Source: Dichetophora obliterata (lineage: Eukaryota; Arthropoda; Insecta; Diptera; Sciomyzidae). From it: a DNA stretch of 64,000 nucleotides. The notes beneath the pieces are model-generated. The model saw nothing but the letters and a program-made list of their open reading frames with translations, searched no databases and had not been told where the DNA came from. Positions 11,996-23,045 of the stretch are shown one piece after another. The position numbers were made by a program, and so were the translations under genes. The stretch is taken from contig OY986440.1 in NCBI GenBank assembly GCA_963920525.1, positions 19,678,187 to 19,742,186 on the forward strand. The letters run 5' to 3'. Position 1 is the stretch's first letter; each line of letters opens with the position of its first letter.

Positions 11996-12480
11996 AGGAT
12001 AAACTAAATTTTAACCAATTTTTTTATTTTACTTATAAAAATAAAAACCATAAGACATTTTGGTCTTAAAATTTACTTTTTAGACTCGATAGTTTGCATT
12101 TAAACGTTTAAAACGTTTAAAATAGTTAAAAATAGTTCTCCGAAAAGTTGAGGAATTTAAGATGTCTACTTTATCTGCTACCGTTTATTTTTGAAGATAC
12201 GTTCAGGCCACATACAGACACGTATATACATGATTTTAAGAATCAGCGACTGATTTTACATAAGCAATTGATGTAAAACCGAAATCAATTCACAAAGAAA
12301 AAAATCACAAACAAATAGGAGTATTAAAAGTAGTAAAAAAACATAATAGTATTCAATTTACTACCAAATAGTTTCATATTCCAGCAACCGTGTGAATTTT
12401 TTGCTCTAATGACTACGCTGCCTTGCTCTCATTTGAAAATAAAGTTGCCAAAATGAGAAAACGTCAAAAATGTACGCAAC

Positions 12481-12695
12481 CATGGTAGAACTAATAAAGG
12501 TATAAGCATTTCAGATTGCTCTCTTTTTCTCATAGCCAGAATTGTCAAACTCAAGCATTTTGCTATTCTTGCCTATTTTTGCTTTCTTATCGCATTCTCA
12601 TCGTTTTCAGATTTTGTATGAGCTGCCAACTTCGTTTTGACAGTTCCGGCAGTCTGTCTCTCCGAAATGCATATACCTTCTCTAATTTTACTATG
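12481..12695. mobile_element. MITE with 8-bp TSD, copy 1 (215 bp)
   Basis: Begins CATGGTAGAA and ends with the inverse ...TTTTACTATG. The inverted arms continue inward (GGTATAAGCATTTC / GAAATGCATATACC). Flanked by perfect TACGCAAC at 12473-12480 and 12696-12703. An 8-bp duplication fits hAT or P-type elements; CATG ends recall P more than hAT, but I do not assign it. Same family as the next entry. Confidence 0.8.
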
Positions 12696-12731
12696 TACGC
12701 AACCTTTATATAAATGAACCTTGGGTCTTGT

Positions 12732-12914
12732 CATGGTAGAAGAATACAGGTATATGCACCAGATGAGAGCATACTGCCGGAATTGTCAAAACGAAGCAAA
12801 ACTTTTTCTTTATTTTCTTTTGTTTCCATTCGCCACACAGCTAAATTTGACAGACATGGCAGTATGGAAAGAGAGCACAGTCAGCGCTGCATATACCTCT
12901 ATCCTTCTACCATG
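12732..12914. mobile_element. MITE with 8-bp TSD, copy 2 (183 bp)
   Basis: Begins CATGGTAGAAG and ends CTTCTACCATG, with inverted arms of about 60 bp through GGTATATGCA and GAGAGCA. Flanked by perfect GGTCTTGT at 12724-12731 and 12915-12922. The shared termini and the internal CCGGAATTGTCAAA motif show it is a second, independent insertion of the family, only 36 bp from copy 1. The overlapping small ORFs here are inside the hairpin arms and are not genes. Confidence 0.85.
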
Positions 12915-13491
12915 GGTCTTGTCAAAGCTACTTACCCTACCTTTATCATTATCATTATTCTGCCATGTGTCAGTTGACGTTATACCTGATTCACAAAACT
13001 GTTATCGGTCGGTCGTGCGTTGACAGCTCGAGTAGAAACAACGAGTTCTTATGGTGCAATTCGCAAGGCGACCTCAACCGTTGATCGTGCTTTATTCGTT
13101 AACTATACACAAAGGGGTAAAATAGGATCAAAGTCCAACCTAACGAGTAGAGTAAAAAAATGTTCTACTCGGTCGTGCGTTTGACATTATTTGGTATGGC
13201 AGAGTTGCATTTTCATTGAGTTAGCTTTGGTGGGTATTTTTTAGTTTCAATGGTAAACATGAGATTTCATAGGATTTGCTGTATTATTAGAACTGTTTAC
13301 ACTTAATGTGATTTAACTTTATGGAAATTATGGTATGCAAGTTTTGATTAAGTGTACACTATTTAAAATTGAAATATATTAAATATTGAAATTATTTATA
13401 ATACATATTTTGTTGGTATTGGTATTTCACGGAATTTTTTTATTTTATCAGCACAGGTTATATTGAATTTGATTTTAATTAAGATTTAGCA

Positions 13492-14219
13492 TTTTGCAAC
13501 TTACAAAATGCAAGTTTTGATGAATTAAACATTATTTAATACAATTTAAATATTTGTGCCAATTATTTATATTAAGTATATCAATAAAAGGCATTAAGTT
13601 CTGTTAGAAAAAACCGTAAAAAAATTTTGGCTGAAAAAAATCAATTAATCAGGTAGTTATCAATTTTTAAATTTTGTTTCTTGCTTAATGATATGTTCAA
13701 AAAAACATCTATTTCATTGCCATTATCCAATAGATCTAAAAGATTAACATGTCATTTGAAAGGAAATAAATTGACCTTTTCAACGATATGCAATAAAAAT
13801 ATCACTGCAAAAATATTTTACAGTTTATAAGCAACTTTTCATCATATCTGAATTTTTTAATGAAAATAACCGCTATTTTCTACAAAATTTGCGTTATAAA
13901 GGTACTAAAAATGTATTGTAATTTAAAAGCCTTAAGTTTTATCTTTCATTGGATGTATTAAACTATTGACATTTTATACAGAATAAAATATTTTTATAAG
14001 AAAGCAGAACAACTCAGGTACATATGCTTGAAATAACAACTTTCAACATCTTACTTTCCATAATCCTTAGTAATAACGGTATTTTTTGAAAAAATGGCGG
14101 CTTAATGCAAGCTATATTTTTTTTTTTTATTTATATATTATAAATAATTTAGCGCGAATATTTAAATTTTATTAAATAATTTTGAATTCATCAAAACTTG
14201 CATTTTTTAAGTTGCAAAT
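13492..14219. repeat. Inverted-repeat element, about 0.7 kb
   Basis: Left arm 13492-13575 (TTGCAACTTACAAAATGCAA, GTTTTGATGAATTAAA) is inverted at 14133-14219. A further diverged copy of the arm lies at about 13330-13410 (TATGCAAGTTTTGATTAAGT), in direct orientation to the left arm. There is no ORF. Probably a non-autonomous DNA transposon. Upstream, GGTCGTGCGTTGACA occurs at about 13009 and, with one extra T, near 13170. Confidence 0.6.
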
Positions 14220-14250
14220 TGATAAATATTAATTTGAATGGCATTTAATA

Positions 14251-14498
14251 GGGGTATTTATGATTCAGTGCAGTTGCAGCTGCAGTTGAGGTCTTGTGAG
14301 CTTTACAAAAACAAAATACACATACGTGAAAAATCTTCACAAGTGCTTTTCCACTGTAGCCTTTTCCACTTTCCTTGAGCAGTTGTGTACTTTTGCACAT
14401 TAAAAATTTTGACGGTTTTGAAAATAGTGATATTGGTGTGTTCACGAACACGTAACTACTCAACTGCACAGCCAAGTGCACTGAATCGTGAATACCCC
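14251..14498. mobile_element. MITE, TA-flanked, 248 bp
   Basis: Ends GGGGTATTTATGATTCAGTG and the inverse CACTGAATCGTGAATACCCC, with arms of about 40 bp that continue into the subterminal CAGTTGAG. TA lies on both sides (14249-14250, 14499-14500), consistent with a Tc1/mariner-type transposase acting in trans. There is no coding capacity; the 92-codon minus ORF is a shadow of the arms. Confidence 0.78.
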
Positions 14499-14934
14499 TA
14501 GCATAAACTGTGACCGAACGCAAATTGCGAATCAGCCTTTAAGCATTCATGAAAGCAAGACCTCGCTGCGCAACTATTTATGTACACAAAAAATAGCGCT
14601 GCCGCTCTCTCAGGCACACACACAAGTATGCATGTTAATGTATTGGTTTGCCTGACACTGATCCAGTGATGTGATTTTCATTTTGCCAAAAATCCCTTTT
14701 TTGCTCACTTTATCCCTTCCAAAAGATTCTAAAATCCCTCCAATTTCAATGCCAAAATAAGCAATATAAATAATTTTTATTTCTTTATATGATTATTTTT
14801 TATTCTTTGTATGATTATTCAATAGACATGTAGTGAAATAAAAATCTTATTTATTTCTTAAAAATTAATTGAGATCAAAAAAGGAACTTTTACCATAATA
14901 ATATACAATACAAATAAGACGTATACATTAAGGT

Positions 14935-15755
14935 GTCTCGACTTGTATGGGGAGAAAAAGTTCCATTTGTACACCTCTAAAAATAAACCTTGATCTGTTT
15001 TATAATGACTCCAAAAATATTTTTGTTGTAATGAAAGCCGTCAGTAGGCTAAACGTTTTTTCAAAAACCTGCAAAAATTATGTTTTTCATAAATATATTG
15101 GCTGCTATAATAATTAGAAAAAAATAAACTGGCAAAAATTAAAGGCTGCAAAAAGCTTTTCCAATGTGCATCAAACAATTTTAAATTTTTGCAGTCGGAT
15201 TAAAAATAATGCTGTTTTTCGTGCATTTCATGCAATTTTGTCAAAATTATTATCATTAAAATTCTATTATTTCTAATGCGAATATTACTTCACTTTACAT
15301 TATTTCACTCGTTAAAATATCTTTAAAAAGGTTTTGGATGCTTTTGATTGATATTAAATTGATACATATTAAAACTAAAATATTAATTACAAAAAAAAAA
15401 CTTACTTAACAATTGTAAGCAATTAAAAAAACACAAAAGTAATGCTGTTATTTAAATTTTCAAAGTTTTTGTATGGAAATCAAATAAAAAAATAGCAAAA
15501 ATATGCTCGAAAAACGGTATTATCTGTAATCTGATTGCAAAAATTGGAAGAGCCTTTATTTTCCGACAGTTTATTTTTTTACAAATTTTAAACCGGCCAA
15601 TATATTTACAAAAACATGATTTTTTTAAGTTTTTTCTAAAAATTGTAGCTCACTGACGGTGATCGTAAATCCTAAATATTTTGGGAAAAGCATAAAATGG
15701 ACCTTTATTAATTTTGAGGGGGGTACCAATGGAAATTTTTTCAAGGCTGTTTAGT
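14935..15755. repeat. Nested long inverted repeat
   Basis: Within the hAT element. A left arm GGTGTCTCGACTTGTATGG...AGTTCCATTTGTACACCTC...CCGTCAGTAGGCTA corresponds to the inverse of the right arm TAGCTCACTGACGG...AGGGGGGTACCAATGGAAAT. Arms of roughly 130 bp, diverged. Probably another foldback inserted before decay. No ORF. Confidence 0.55.
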
Positions 15756-15898
15756 ATGCATATAATAATATTGTATTTATTCTAGCTAAGTTATGAATGA
15801 AGCTGAATAAAGTTTAATTCCAAAATGAGGTAAGAATGTATTGAGAAATTTTTTTAATCAATTACAACGAAAACTTAACGAAACATAATAGTGATCCT

Positions 15899-16142
15899 CC
15901 TCATGAAAGCTTGCAATTGCCTCGTATACCACTTAAACCTCGCAAGTTTTCACTGCGTATATCAGGTGTTGTTTTTTCATACAAGAAAGTTTACGCAGTG
16001 TTCGGAAAATTCCCATGCATTTTTAGCTCGTAAACCTCGTACAACAGCTGATTTACCATGCGTAACCTGCAGGGTGTGCTCATGGAAACGAGTGTTTAAA
16101 TTTGCGCAAATACAAATAGGCGAGCTTGCGAGCTTTCATGAA
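15899..16142. repeat. Nested foldback, about 244 bp
   Basis: CTCATGAAAGCTTGCAATTG at the left and the inverse ...GAGCTTGCGAGCTTTCATGA at the right. A second inverted pair inside involves TTTCACTGCGTA / TTTACGCAGTG. The 88-codon ORF here (15891-16157) crosses the hairpin and is not credible. No clear target duplication. Confidence 0.55.
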
Positions 16143-16670
16143 GACCATTATTATTGAATCGGCAACTGCACAGGATTACAGGCAAAGTGATGCCAATCTG
16201 TTGGTTAAACGGATATTAATCTTTCAAAATTTTTACACATTAAAAAATCCCGCCAAAAAACTTAAACGCCCTTTCACCCTTTTATGGTTTAAAAATCCCA
16301 CAAAAAGGGCGAAATCACACCAAATCACATCACTGCACTGATCTAGAGTAATTACAAACAATTTTGTTTATGAATCGTCCTTGTTTGATGCACGGTTTAG
16401 GAGTTATGTCGAAAAAATATGTTATGTCGATATAAAATATTAAAACACTTTTAACACTTAAACTTTAAGAAGAGCTAGCGCAAAAAGAACCTAAATTTGG
16501 AATCAAAATGTTTTTTTGTCCGTACGTCGAAAACGAGACTGGATATGGATATCGATATCGAGCTGAATTCAGTACTAAATAAACATTTTCAGCTTTGAAC
16601 GATGTATGGTTATGATTTTAAGGATACTTTTATAACTGGACCTACATGTTTAATTGAAAAACATTCTGTC

Positions 16671-16745
16671 TCAGGCGGGATTCGAACCCGGGATACCGCA
16701 GATCTTTAGCATACGAAAACACACTCTAGCCAGTAAATCGCAACA
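16671..16745 (-). repeat. tRNA-like module, near-perfect B box
   Basis: Minus strand: GGTTCGAATCC (16678-16688) matches the Pol III B box, embedded in CCCGGGTTCGAATCCCGCC, which forms a T-arm-like hairpin. Upstream TGGCTAGAGTG (16722-16732) resembles a class II tRNA A box (TGGCCGAGTGG-like). I cannot fold a full acceptor stem, so it is likely a tRNA-derived SINE remnant and not a working tRNA. The rest of 16344-17842 holds no gene I can support. Confidence 0.45.
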
Positions 16746-17842
16746 AATTAAACATACAAAATTAAATATAAATTAATCCAAATATGGGATTATGTGCTCT
16801 TTTGAAGCCGTCATAATCATTTTGGGATTATGTCCTCTTTTTTTTTTGGGATTATGTTCCCTTTTTTTGATGATAGCCTTGGGGCTATGTCCCGGCACCA
16901 TCACCAATACGGCGTTCATTGAACACCACTAATGTATTTCCTAAAAATACTGTCTATAGAACTATAAAACTTAGTACAAATATGTTTCTTCTAGCAAAAA
17001 AGATTAATCAAATCACTACCTTAACATTTTTTCAGCAGTACCGTCAAGTTAGCATTTATATTTTAAATCTTTTTTCAACAAAGCTACATAGTATTAAATA
17101 TTTTTTTAAGAAAATTTCACAGAAATGATTCTTGGAACGTATTAGAAATAGAATGCGAAAGAGATGCAATTGCCTGTTGCAAAATAATTAATAAATTCAT
17201 ACCAAACGACATTTCAAGCATATCACCACTAAAACACAATATAATATGTTCTGCCCTTTAAGTGTGAAATACGGATAAACAATAATAAATCAAATGCCAA
17301 AAAACCAAAACGTTCGCCTTAAATTAACGATCACAACAACTGAAATTAATAAAATAATTCAATGAGTAAAATGCAATACGTGGAGGAATTATGTTTACTA
17401 CTTTATTACCATTTCTGCGTTGTGGTGTGGTTTGTGTTTTTATTGGCTCACTTTTAGCTATATATAAGGACCAATAAAACTACAAATTCTTTTGGCTATG
17501 ATGAGGCTTGCTAACTTTAAGCTATGATGAGGGCTAATAAAAATGCAAATGCGTACATTTACTACAGCGTCATTGCATGCTCGACTTAATAGCCATAATT
17601 TTGCTGCATTCGCTGCGTTTTTGTTCTTGTTGAAAACTCATATTGAAATATGATTGCATCAAGATTTGCGTATTTATATATACTTTTATAGTTTGAGTAT
17701 TTATTAATAGAGAAACCACTTTAGCACAACAAATACAGTTAGTCACACTTCTGCTCAAACGGCGCTGCAATCGCATTCCCAGCGCATTCTTAAACCAAGG
17801 TGCTAGTAAAGACTATGTTTGGGCGATCACAAAGATTCTTTA

Positions 17843-17868
17843 CAGTGGCCTACAAAAGTCTGCATACA
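17843..17868 (+). repeat. Lone Tc1-like terminal repeat
   Basis: CAGTGGCCTACAAAAGTCTG preceded by TA is shaped like a Tc1/mariner end. I did not find the inverse partner in the window, so this is a solitary end or chance. Confidence 0.3.
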
Positions 17869-18124
17869 ATATTTCTGCAAAAAGGAAGAATCTTAATAAA
17901 AAAAATGCAGTTTTCTTAGAAATGATTATTAATGAGCAAAAATAGAACAAAAAGTTGTATCTGTACAGGTACAACAACAATTTCACAATAATATGAAAAA
18001 CTGAACGTGACAATGACTACACACGAAGCATTATGATTGTGTTTTTTTTTTGCTTTGCGAATATTAACTTTCATAAGCTTGTATTTTAAATTCTGTTCAA
18101 GACAATCTTGCTTGTAAAATAGGA

Positions 18125-18776
18125 TACTGAAGCAAAAGTTCAACTTTAGACTACTTTTGGTATAATTCAAGAATAGCGACAACTCTCTTTTTTAATATTT
18201 TTTTGCTGGATTATACGGATTTTAACCTCCTAAATCCAAATCTGGACAAATTTCAGGCCGCTTGCAATTGGCTTAGAAGTTACTTGCAATTGGCTGTTTT
18301 TTTTTTGTTCCTGTTTGTTGCTGTTTTAGTGTTCAGCATTACGGGTATCAAAAGAAAGGTAATGCTAGTACCTATTCAACGAGGTATTAAACATGAAAAT
18401 CCATTCATAACTTTTTAAGATATAACTATTTTTATATTTACAATTTGTCTGACAAACTAATGGTTTCCCTTTTACGAAAGCACTACACTAAAAATGTTTA
18501 TATCCTTAAAAGTTGTACATGGATTGTTGAATAGGTATTTTTATTACCTTTCTTATGATACCCATAAAGTGTAGTTTTGTTGAAATTTTTAAAAAAGCAC
18601 GATTTGTAGGCCATTTTTTCCAACTTTGGAGGCCTATAACTTCTAAACCAATCGCGAGCGTCCTGCAATTTTTCCAGATTTGGATTAAGAAGAGAGTTAT
18701 TAAGTCGCTTTTTTGAATTATACCAAAAGTGGTCGAAATTTTTAATCGTGTAGTCGAACTTTTGCTTCAGATTTGG
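18125..18776. repeat. Long foldback (family S, copy 1)
   Basis: Left arm ACTGAAGCAAAAGTTCAACT...CTTTTGGTATAATTCAAGAA...CCAAATCTGGA is inverted on the right to about 18776. A further inverted pair lies inside: TATCAAAAGAAAGGTAATG / TTACCTTTCTTATGATACC. So almost the whole 650 bp can fold on itself. A shorter relative is at 44455-44687. The two overlapping ORFs are arm shadows. Confidence 0.65.
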
Positions 18777-18984
18777 AGCTAGGAGACAATAATCCGTATA
18801 ATTTTATTTTATTTATTTATTTAAAAGAAACAAGCATGAGTACACTAAGAGTAAGCTCTTTTATATCTGCAAAAAAAAAATTAAAAATTAGAGTTGTCGC
18901 TATTCTTGAAATGACTTTTTAATCCGAACTTTGGTTTAGATGAATTTTTAATCCAAAAAGTACTATTTTTTAATCCCTACTTTA

Positions 18985-19146
18985 GTTTAATTTAGCTGGG
19001 TCTCAAACCGACGTTCCTGAAATAACTTATTTGATGCAAAATAAGCGAAGCCTTATTATCACCTGAGTTGGACGAGTGGATAAGGTGTTGGACCAGCACA
19101 TCAGAGGTCGTGTGTTCAAATCACGAACTGGTCAGAATTTTTTTAT
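18985..19146 (+). repeat. tRNA-like (SINE-like) unit left of element C
   Basis: Contains TGGACGAGTGG (19069-19079), close to the A box of leucine/serine tRNAs, then GATAAGGTGTTGGACC, then GTGTTCAAATC (19112-19122), close to the B box, ending in a T-run (19138-19144) that could stop Pol III. Upstream TTTAATTTAGCTGGGTCTCA also occurs beside the 57 and 59 kb copies. Stems are poor. A diverged relative with the same 3' part (CATCAGAGGACGTGTGTCC) lies on the other side of element C at about 19860-19990. Confidence 0.5.
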
Positions 19147-19860
19147 TATACCCCCACGTTTAAAAAACGTAATGGGGGTATATTAAATTTGTCACTCCGT
19201 TTGTAACGCCGATAAGGAGGCGTGGCCGGTATAGAAAAGTATATATATTCCTGATCAGCATCACCTCCTGAGTCGATTTAGCCATGTCTGTCTGTCCGTC
19301 TGTCCGTCTGTGTCCACGATAGCAGCCGTAATTTTTGAGCTATCATAACGAAATTTAAAATACAAACTTTTTATACAAAAATGGAGGTCAAGTTCGAATC
19401 TAGGCTCGGATGAAAACCACGCCTACAAAGTGACTTAACCAAAACGGTAATATCTCTTTAAATTCCACAAAAGCCAATTTAATGACTTCAAATTTCGCAC
19501 AATGTCTTAAATATTTAATATTTATTTTGAGTATTAAATTTGTAAAAATCAGATAAAAACCACACCTACCTCCCATACAAACTGACTTAACAAAAACGGT
19601 AATATCTCTTTAAATTCCACAAAAGCCAATTTAATGACTTCAAATTTCGCACAGTGTCTTAAATATTTAATATTTATTTTGAGTATTAAATTTGTAAAAA
19701 TCGGATGAAAACCACGCCTACCTCCCATACAAAGTGACTTAACCAAAACGAGAAAATCTCTTTAAATATATTTAACAGTTTGCTTAAGACTTTATATATA
19801 CTCTAATTCGGCTGTGGGGGTATTTTAACTTCGGCCCAGTCGAAGATAATTCCTTACTAG
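19147..19860 (+). mobile_element. Element C: repeat with 150-bp tandem units
   Basis: Starts TATACCCCCACGTTTAAAAA and folds with AACGTAATGGGGGTATA as a terminal hairpin; ends GGCCCAGTCGAAGATAATTCC. It holds a CTGTCTGTCCGTCTGTCCGT run (about 19286-19310), a GATCAGCATCACCTCCTGAG block, and about 2.4 units of a 150-bp repeat (CACGCCTACC at 19711, CACACCTACC at 19561, a unit 10 bp shorter from 19421). An inverted copy lies at 57227-58888, and a diverged relative sits inside family B at about 24.7-25.7 kb. No ORF; superfamily unknown to me. Confidence 0.6.
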
Positions 19861-20340
19861 TTTTTGTTTAATTTAGCTAGATGTCGAACCCACTTTTTTG
19901 ATTGCTTGCTTACTTACTGCAAGCTTACTTGCTTTCACATCAGAGGACGTGTGTCCAAATCATGAACTGGCTAGAAAAGTTTTTTATTTTAATTTTATGT
20001 TTATATTGCTTTTTATAAACTTTTTGCGGACTAAAAACTTATCTTTTTTGGAATGAAAAATTTTCAAATTTTCCTTGGATTAAAAATTAATCTTTTTTTT
20101 TGGTGTTGTCCTATATGTAACCCAAAAAAGTTTTAAATTTAGTCAAAATTTTTAACCGTGTATCATGCGAAAATTTCAAAGGATCATAAACGAACCTTCA
20201 GCTACATTGCGTAATAAGTAAAACTCAAACATTGGCTTCTAGTGGTAAAGCGCTTGACTGTTACCCAGCCATTTCGGTGTAAAAATCCATTTCGATGTAA
20301 CATTAAATCACATAATTCATAAAAGTACTAATGCAAAAAA

Positions 20341-20593
20341 ATTTTTTGTTAGAAAGGTTATTTTATGCTCAATATTATTATGTATTGAGTTGGCTAAAAA
20401 AAATTTTCATTATGATAATTTTTATTATTTTCAAAAAACAAACCTAGTTTTTTCTATATAAATGGTACGGAGCGCCTCGCCTTCCCGTCATCCGATTCTT
20501 AAAATTTTTTGCAGAACATGTTTTTATGCCTAAAGGAACATTTCTAGGGGGATTTATACTTTACAGCTTGAAGTTGAAAGATAAGGAACACCC
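20341..20593 (+). repeat. Family B right-end fragment
   Basis: Same right half as at 1626-1954, from GTTAGAAAGGTTATTTTATG to AAGGAACACCC, joined directly to an R unit (TACTCATTTCGATG). It lacks the left arm. Confidence 0.7.
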
Positions 20594-21200
20594 TACTCAT
20601 TTCGATGTAACAAGACTCCTTTTAAACAAACACTTCTTTTCCCTGCTGATGGGAGAATTTCTTAAATTTCATTATTTAGAAGATTTGTTTATCATTCAAA
20701 TATATGTATGTATATGAATACTGTCAACTGCTTGTCAATTAAATCGGATATTAAGATAACATTGAAGCACTCAAGTAACAAATTGATAGAAATATTTTGG
20801 TGGAATTTTTTGAGGTCTTGTAGGATATTTTATTTTATTATAAACAACATTAAAATACATAAGTCATAAGAGTACTAATGTATATACACATATGTATTCG
20901 AAAACTCATTTCGATGTAACAAGACTCCTTTTAAACAAACACTTTTCTTTTCTTTGCTAACGGAAGGAGTTCTAAAATTTCATTATTTAGAAGACTTGTT
21001 TATCATCCAAATATATGTATGTGAATACTGTCGACTGCTTGTCAATAAAATCGGATATTAAGATAACATTGAAGCACTCAAGTAACAAATTGATTTAAAT
21101 ATTTTGGTGGAATTTTTTTGCGGTCTTGTAGGATATTTCATTTTATTACAAATATAAATAGCATTAAAACACATAATTCATAGAAGTTCTAATGTATACA
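20594..21200 (+). repeat. Family R dimer
   Basis: Two head-to-tail R units, 20594-20890 and 20895-21200. R consensus landmarks in order: CATTTCGATGTAACAAGACT, CCTTTTAAACAAACACTT, GATTTGTTTA-CATTCAAATA, CTGTCAACTGCTTGTCAATT, AAATATTTTGGTGGAATTTT, GCGGTCTTGTAGGATATTTT, then AAGAGTACTAATGTATATAC. Units are ~300 bp. Coding potential is nil. Confidence 0.8.
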
Positions 21201-21323
21201 CATACTAGCAACCCTCTGTGGCTTTGCTTGCGATATGAAAACAATTTCTTGTTTTTTATTTTTGTTGTAACAGTGAGTAGCGTAAATGACAGCTTTAATT
21301 GTTTTCGAAATATTTCAGATATT

Positions 21324-21450
21324 AGGTCTGTTCCCGTACTCGATTCAAGTAGCTTGAAGTTGCTTGAAAGCGTTATTTTACACATTTTTAAAGCTCGGCA
21401 GAGAAGAATAACATGACCTTATAACTTGAACTTAGTACGGGAACAGACCT
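21324..21450. mobile_element. MITE, 127 bp
   Basis: AGGTCTGTTCCCGTACT at both ends in inverted orientation, continuing to a TTCAAGT-type subterminal match. Flanked by ATT on both sides (21321-21323, 21451-21453). Two small ORFs covering it are shadows. Superfamily unassigned. The stretch 21454-22340 holds nothing I can name. Confidence 0.7.
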
Positions 21451-22344
21451 ATTGTTGCGATTCCATTCTCTTTAAAATAATAGTGAAATAAAACCTGCAA
21501 CAACCAAAACTATAAACAACGTAACACGAAGGAAACGTTATAAGAATAGCCCAGCCTAGATTAAAAAATATATATGTGTCGATAAGGAATAATCTCTAAG
21601 TCGACTTAAGACAGAACTGAGTTATTAATGTAGCTGTGTCCACACATAAAACAAACATAATCTGAAGCTTCTAGCATGACCTTAGCCAAAGCTATGACAC
21701 AAAAACTAAACAACCTTTCATTGAACTCATATGGCATTAAAATAACTTTTTAACCAAAAACTCAAAACCTTAGCCGCGCTTGATTGCCTTATCGCACAGG
21801 TTCGCATTGGATACTTTTTTGGTACTTGTCTCGGTCCTAGGGTTCTTACTATCTATTTTTAAGATAACCCACAATTAATAACATTGTGAGAATTAGTGAA
21901 GAAGATTTTGTGAAGAAGATAGCACTGGCCTATTATTAATAAAGAATACAACGAATATTAAAAAATTAAATGTAAATCCAACTCACACCTAAGTGAGCAT
22001 AAATCCTTGGGTTAACAACGACCGAAAAAAAGTTTAACGTCAAGAAAATGTTTGCGTTGACTCGGATTCAAAAACTTTCTACATTTTTACAGCACATGTA
22101 AAACTAAAATAATCTTTGTTTTTTGCACAAATCTGCATTTCAATAGTTTTTTATTATTTAAAAATGAAGCTTGGTTAAGCTTTTCTTTTCTATGAGTAAA
22201 TGATTTTTGCATAATCGCAGGAGATACCTATTCTGCATTCAATACATTAGTTGTATTGTGGGAATTTGTGTTTTTATTTAAAAAATAAAGCTTGGTAAGG
22301 GTTTTCTTTTCTTTGAATGAATCTTCTGAAAACGTAGATAATAG

Positions 22345-22935
22345 CCTTGTAGTGCATTCTTTTCTGAAAAACAAATCTGTATTTTTTTCTGACCTCTTCA
22401 AGAATTCTGAATTTTTTCCGTTCTTTTCTCAAAAAAAAAAAGTTGACCTTAAAATAAATCGTCTTCTTTTCTCGAAAATGTTAACCACAAAAGTATAACA
22501 AATGCAGAATTTTCTGACCTGTAAAATACGAAGATTCTGCATTCTGCCCTCTAGTAATACCAACATAAGGAAAAAAATAAAATAATTTTGACATTAATAT
22601 TTTGTGCTGTGACAATTGTGAGAAGCAAAAAGTTGCAATTTTTAAAATTTTCTGAAATTGAATCCAATATATTTTTGAATAAAGTAGTTAGTTTTAATAA
22701 AACTGAACTGCTCGATGAATATTAGTTAAAAAATCCATACAGTCGACACTATGCATAACCTTAATCGTAAATACATACTAATTCAAAACAAGAGTGGAGT
22801 GCAATGCTGCATTTTTTCGTTCTTTTCTCAACTCAAAAGAGGTCAACATTCTGTAAATTCCGGTCAGAATCAAAAAAGTTCTGCATTTTGTAAGGTCAAA
22901 ATTTTTTTCAGAAAAGAATGCGATATAAGAGTCGG
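22345..22935. repeat. Diverged inverted repeat
   Basis: GCATTCTTTTCTGAAAAA near 22357 is inverted at 22899-22922 (TTTTTTTCAGAAAAGAATGC). Inner blocks (TTCTGACCTCTT / AAGAGGTCAAC; TTCTGCATT) are also shared. Probably an old foldback element. Confidence 0.45.
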
Positions 22936-22984
22936 CTTAGAATTTGAGGGTGCAGTTTTTTGATCATTGTACACACATTTAATA

Positions 22985-22985
<1 letters not shown>

Positions 22986-23032
<47 letters not shown>

Positions 23033-23045
23033 ACACACACACAAC
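22986..23045. repeat. (AC)n microsatellite
   Basis: About 30 AC units with one CC interruption near 23031. The ORF made of threonine-histidine repeats here is an artefact. The stretch 23046-23614 has no gene. Confidence 0.95.

Larger units (their letters stand above)
14664..16335. mobile_element. hAT-type non-autonomous element, 1,672 bp
   Basis: Both ends read CAGTGATGTGATTT (perfect 14-bp inverted repeat). The element is flanked by perfect CACTGATC at 14656-14663 and 16336-16343. CAG ends plus an 8-bp duplication are the hAT signature. No transposase is recognisable. Inside are two further inverted-repeat structures, listed separately. The same terminus motif CAGTGATGTGATTTTAATTT occurs inside the D segments (about 39030, 53380, 63485), so D carries a hAT end of this kind. 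Confidence 0.88.

Noticed and set aside
12516..13023. Three small plus-strand ORFs of 65-100 codons
   Set aside because: They run through the arms of two MITEs and overlap each other in different frames; no conserved motifs.
16919..17128. 69-codon ORF
   Set aside because: AT-rich, no motif, no duplication elsewhere in the window.
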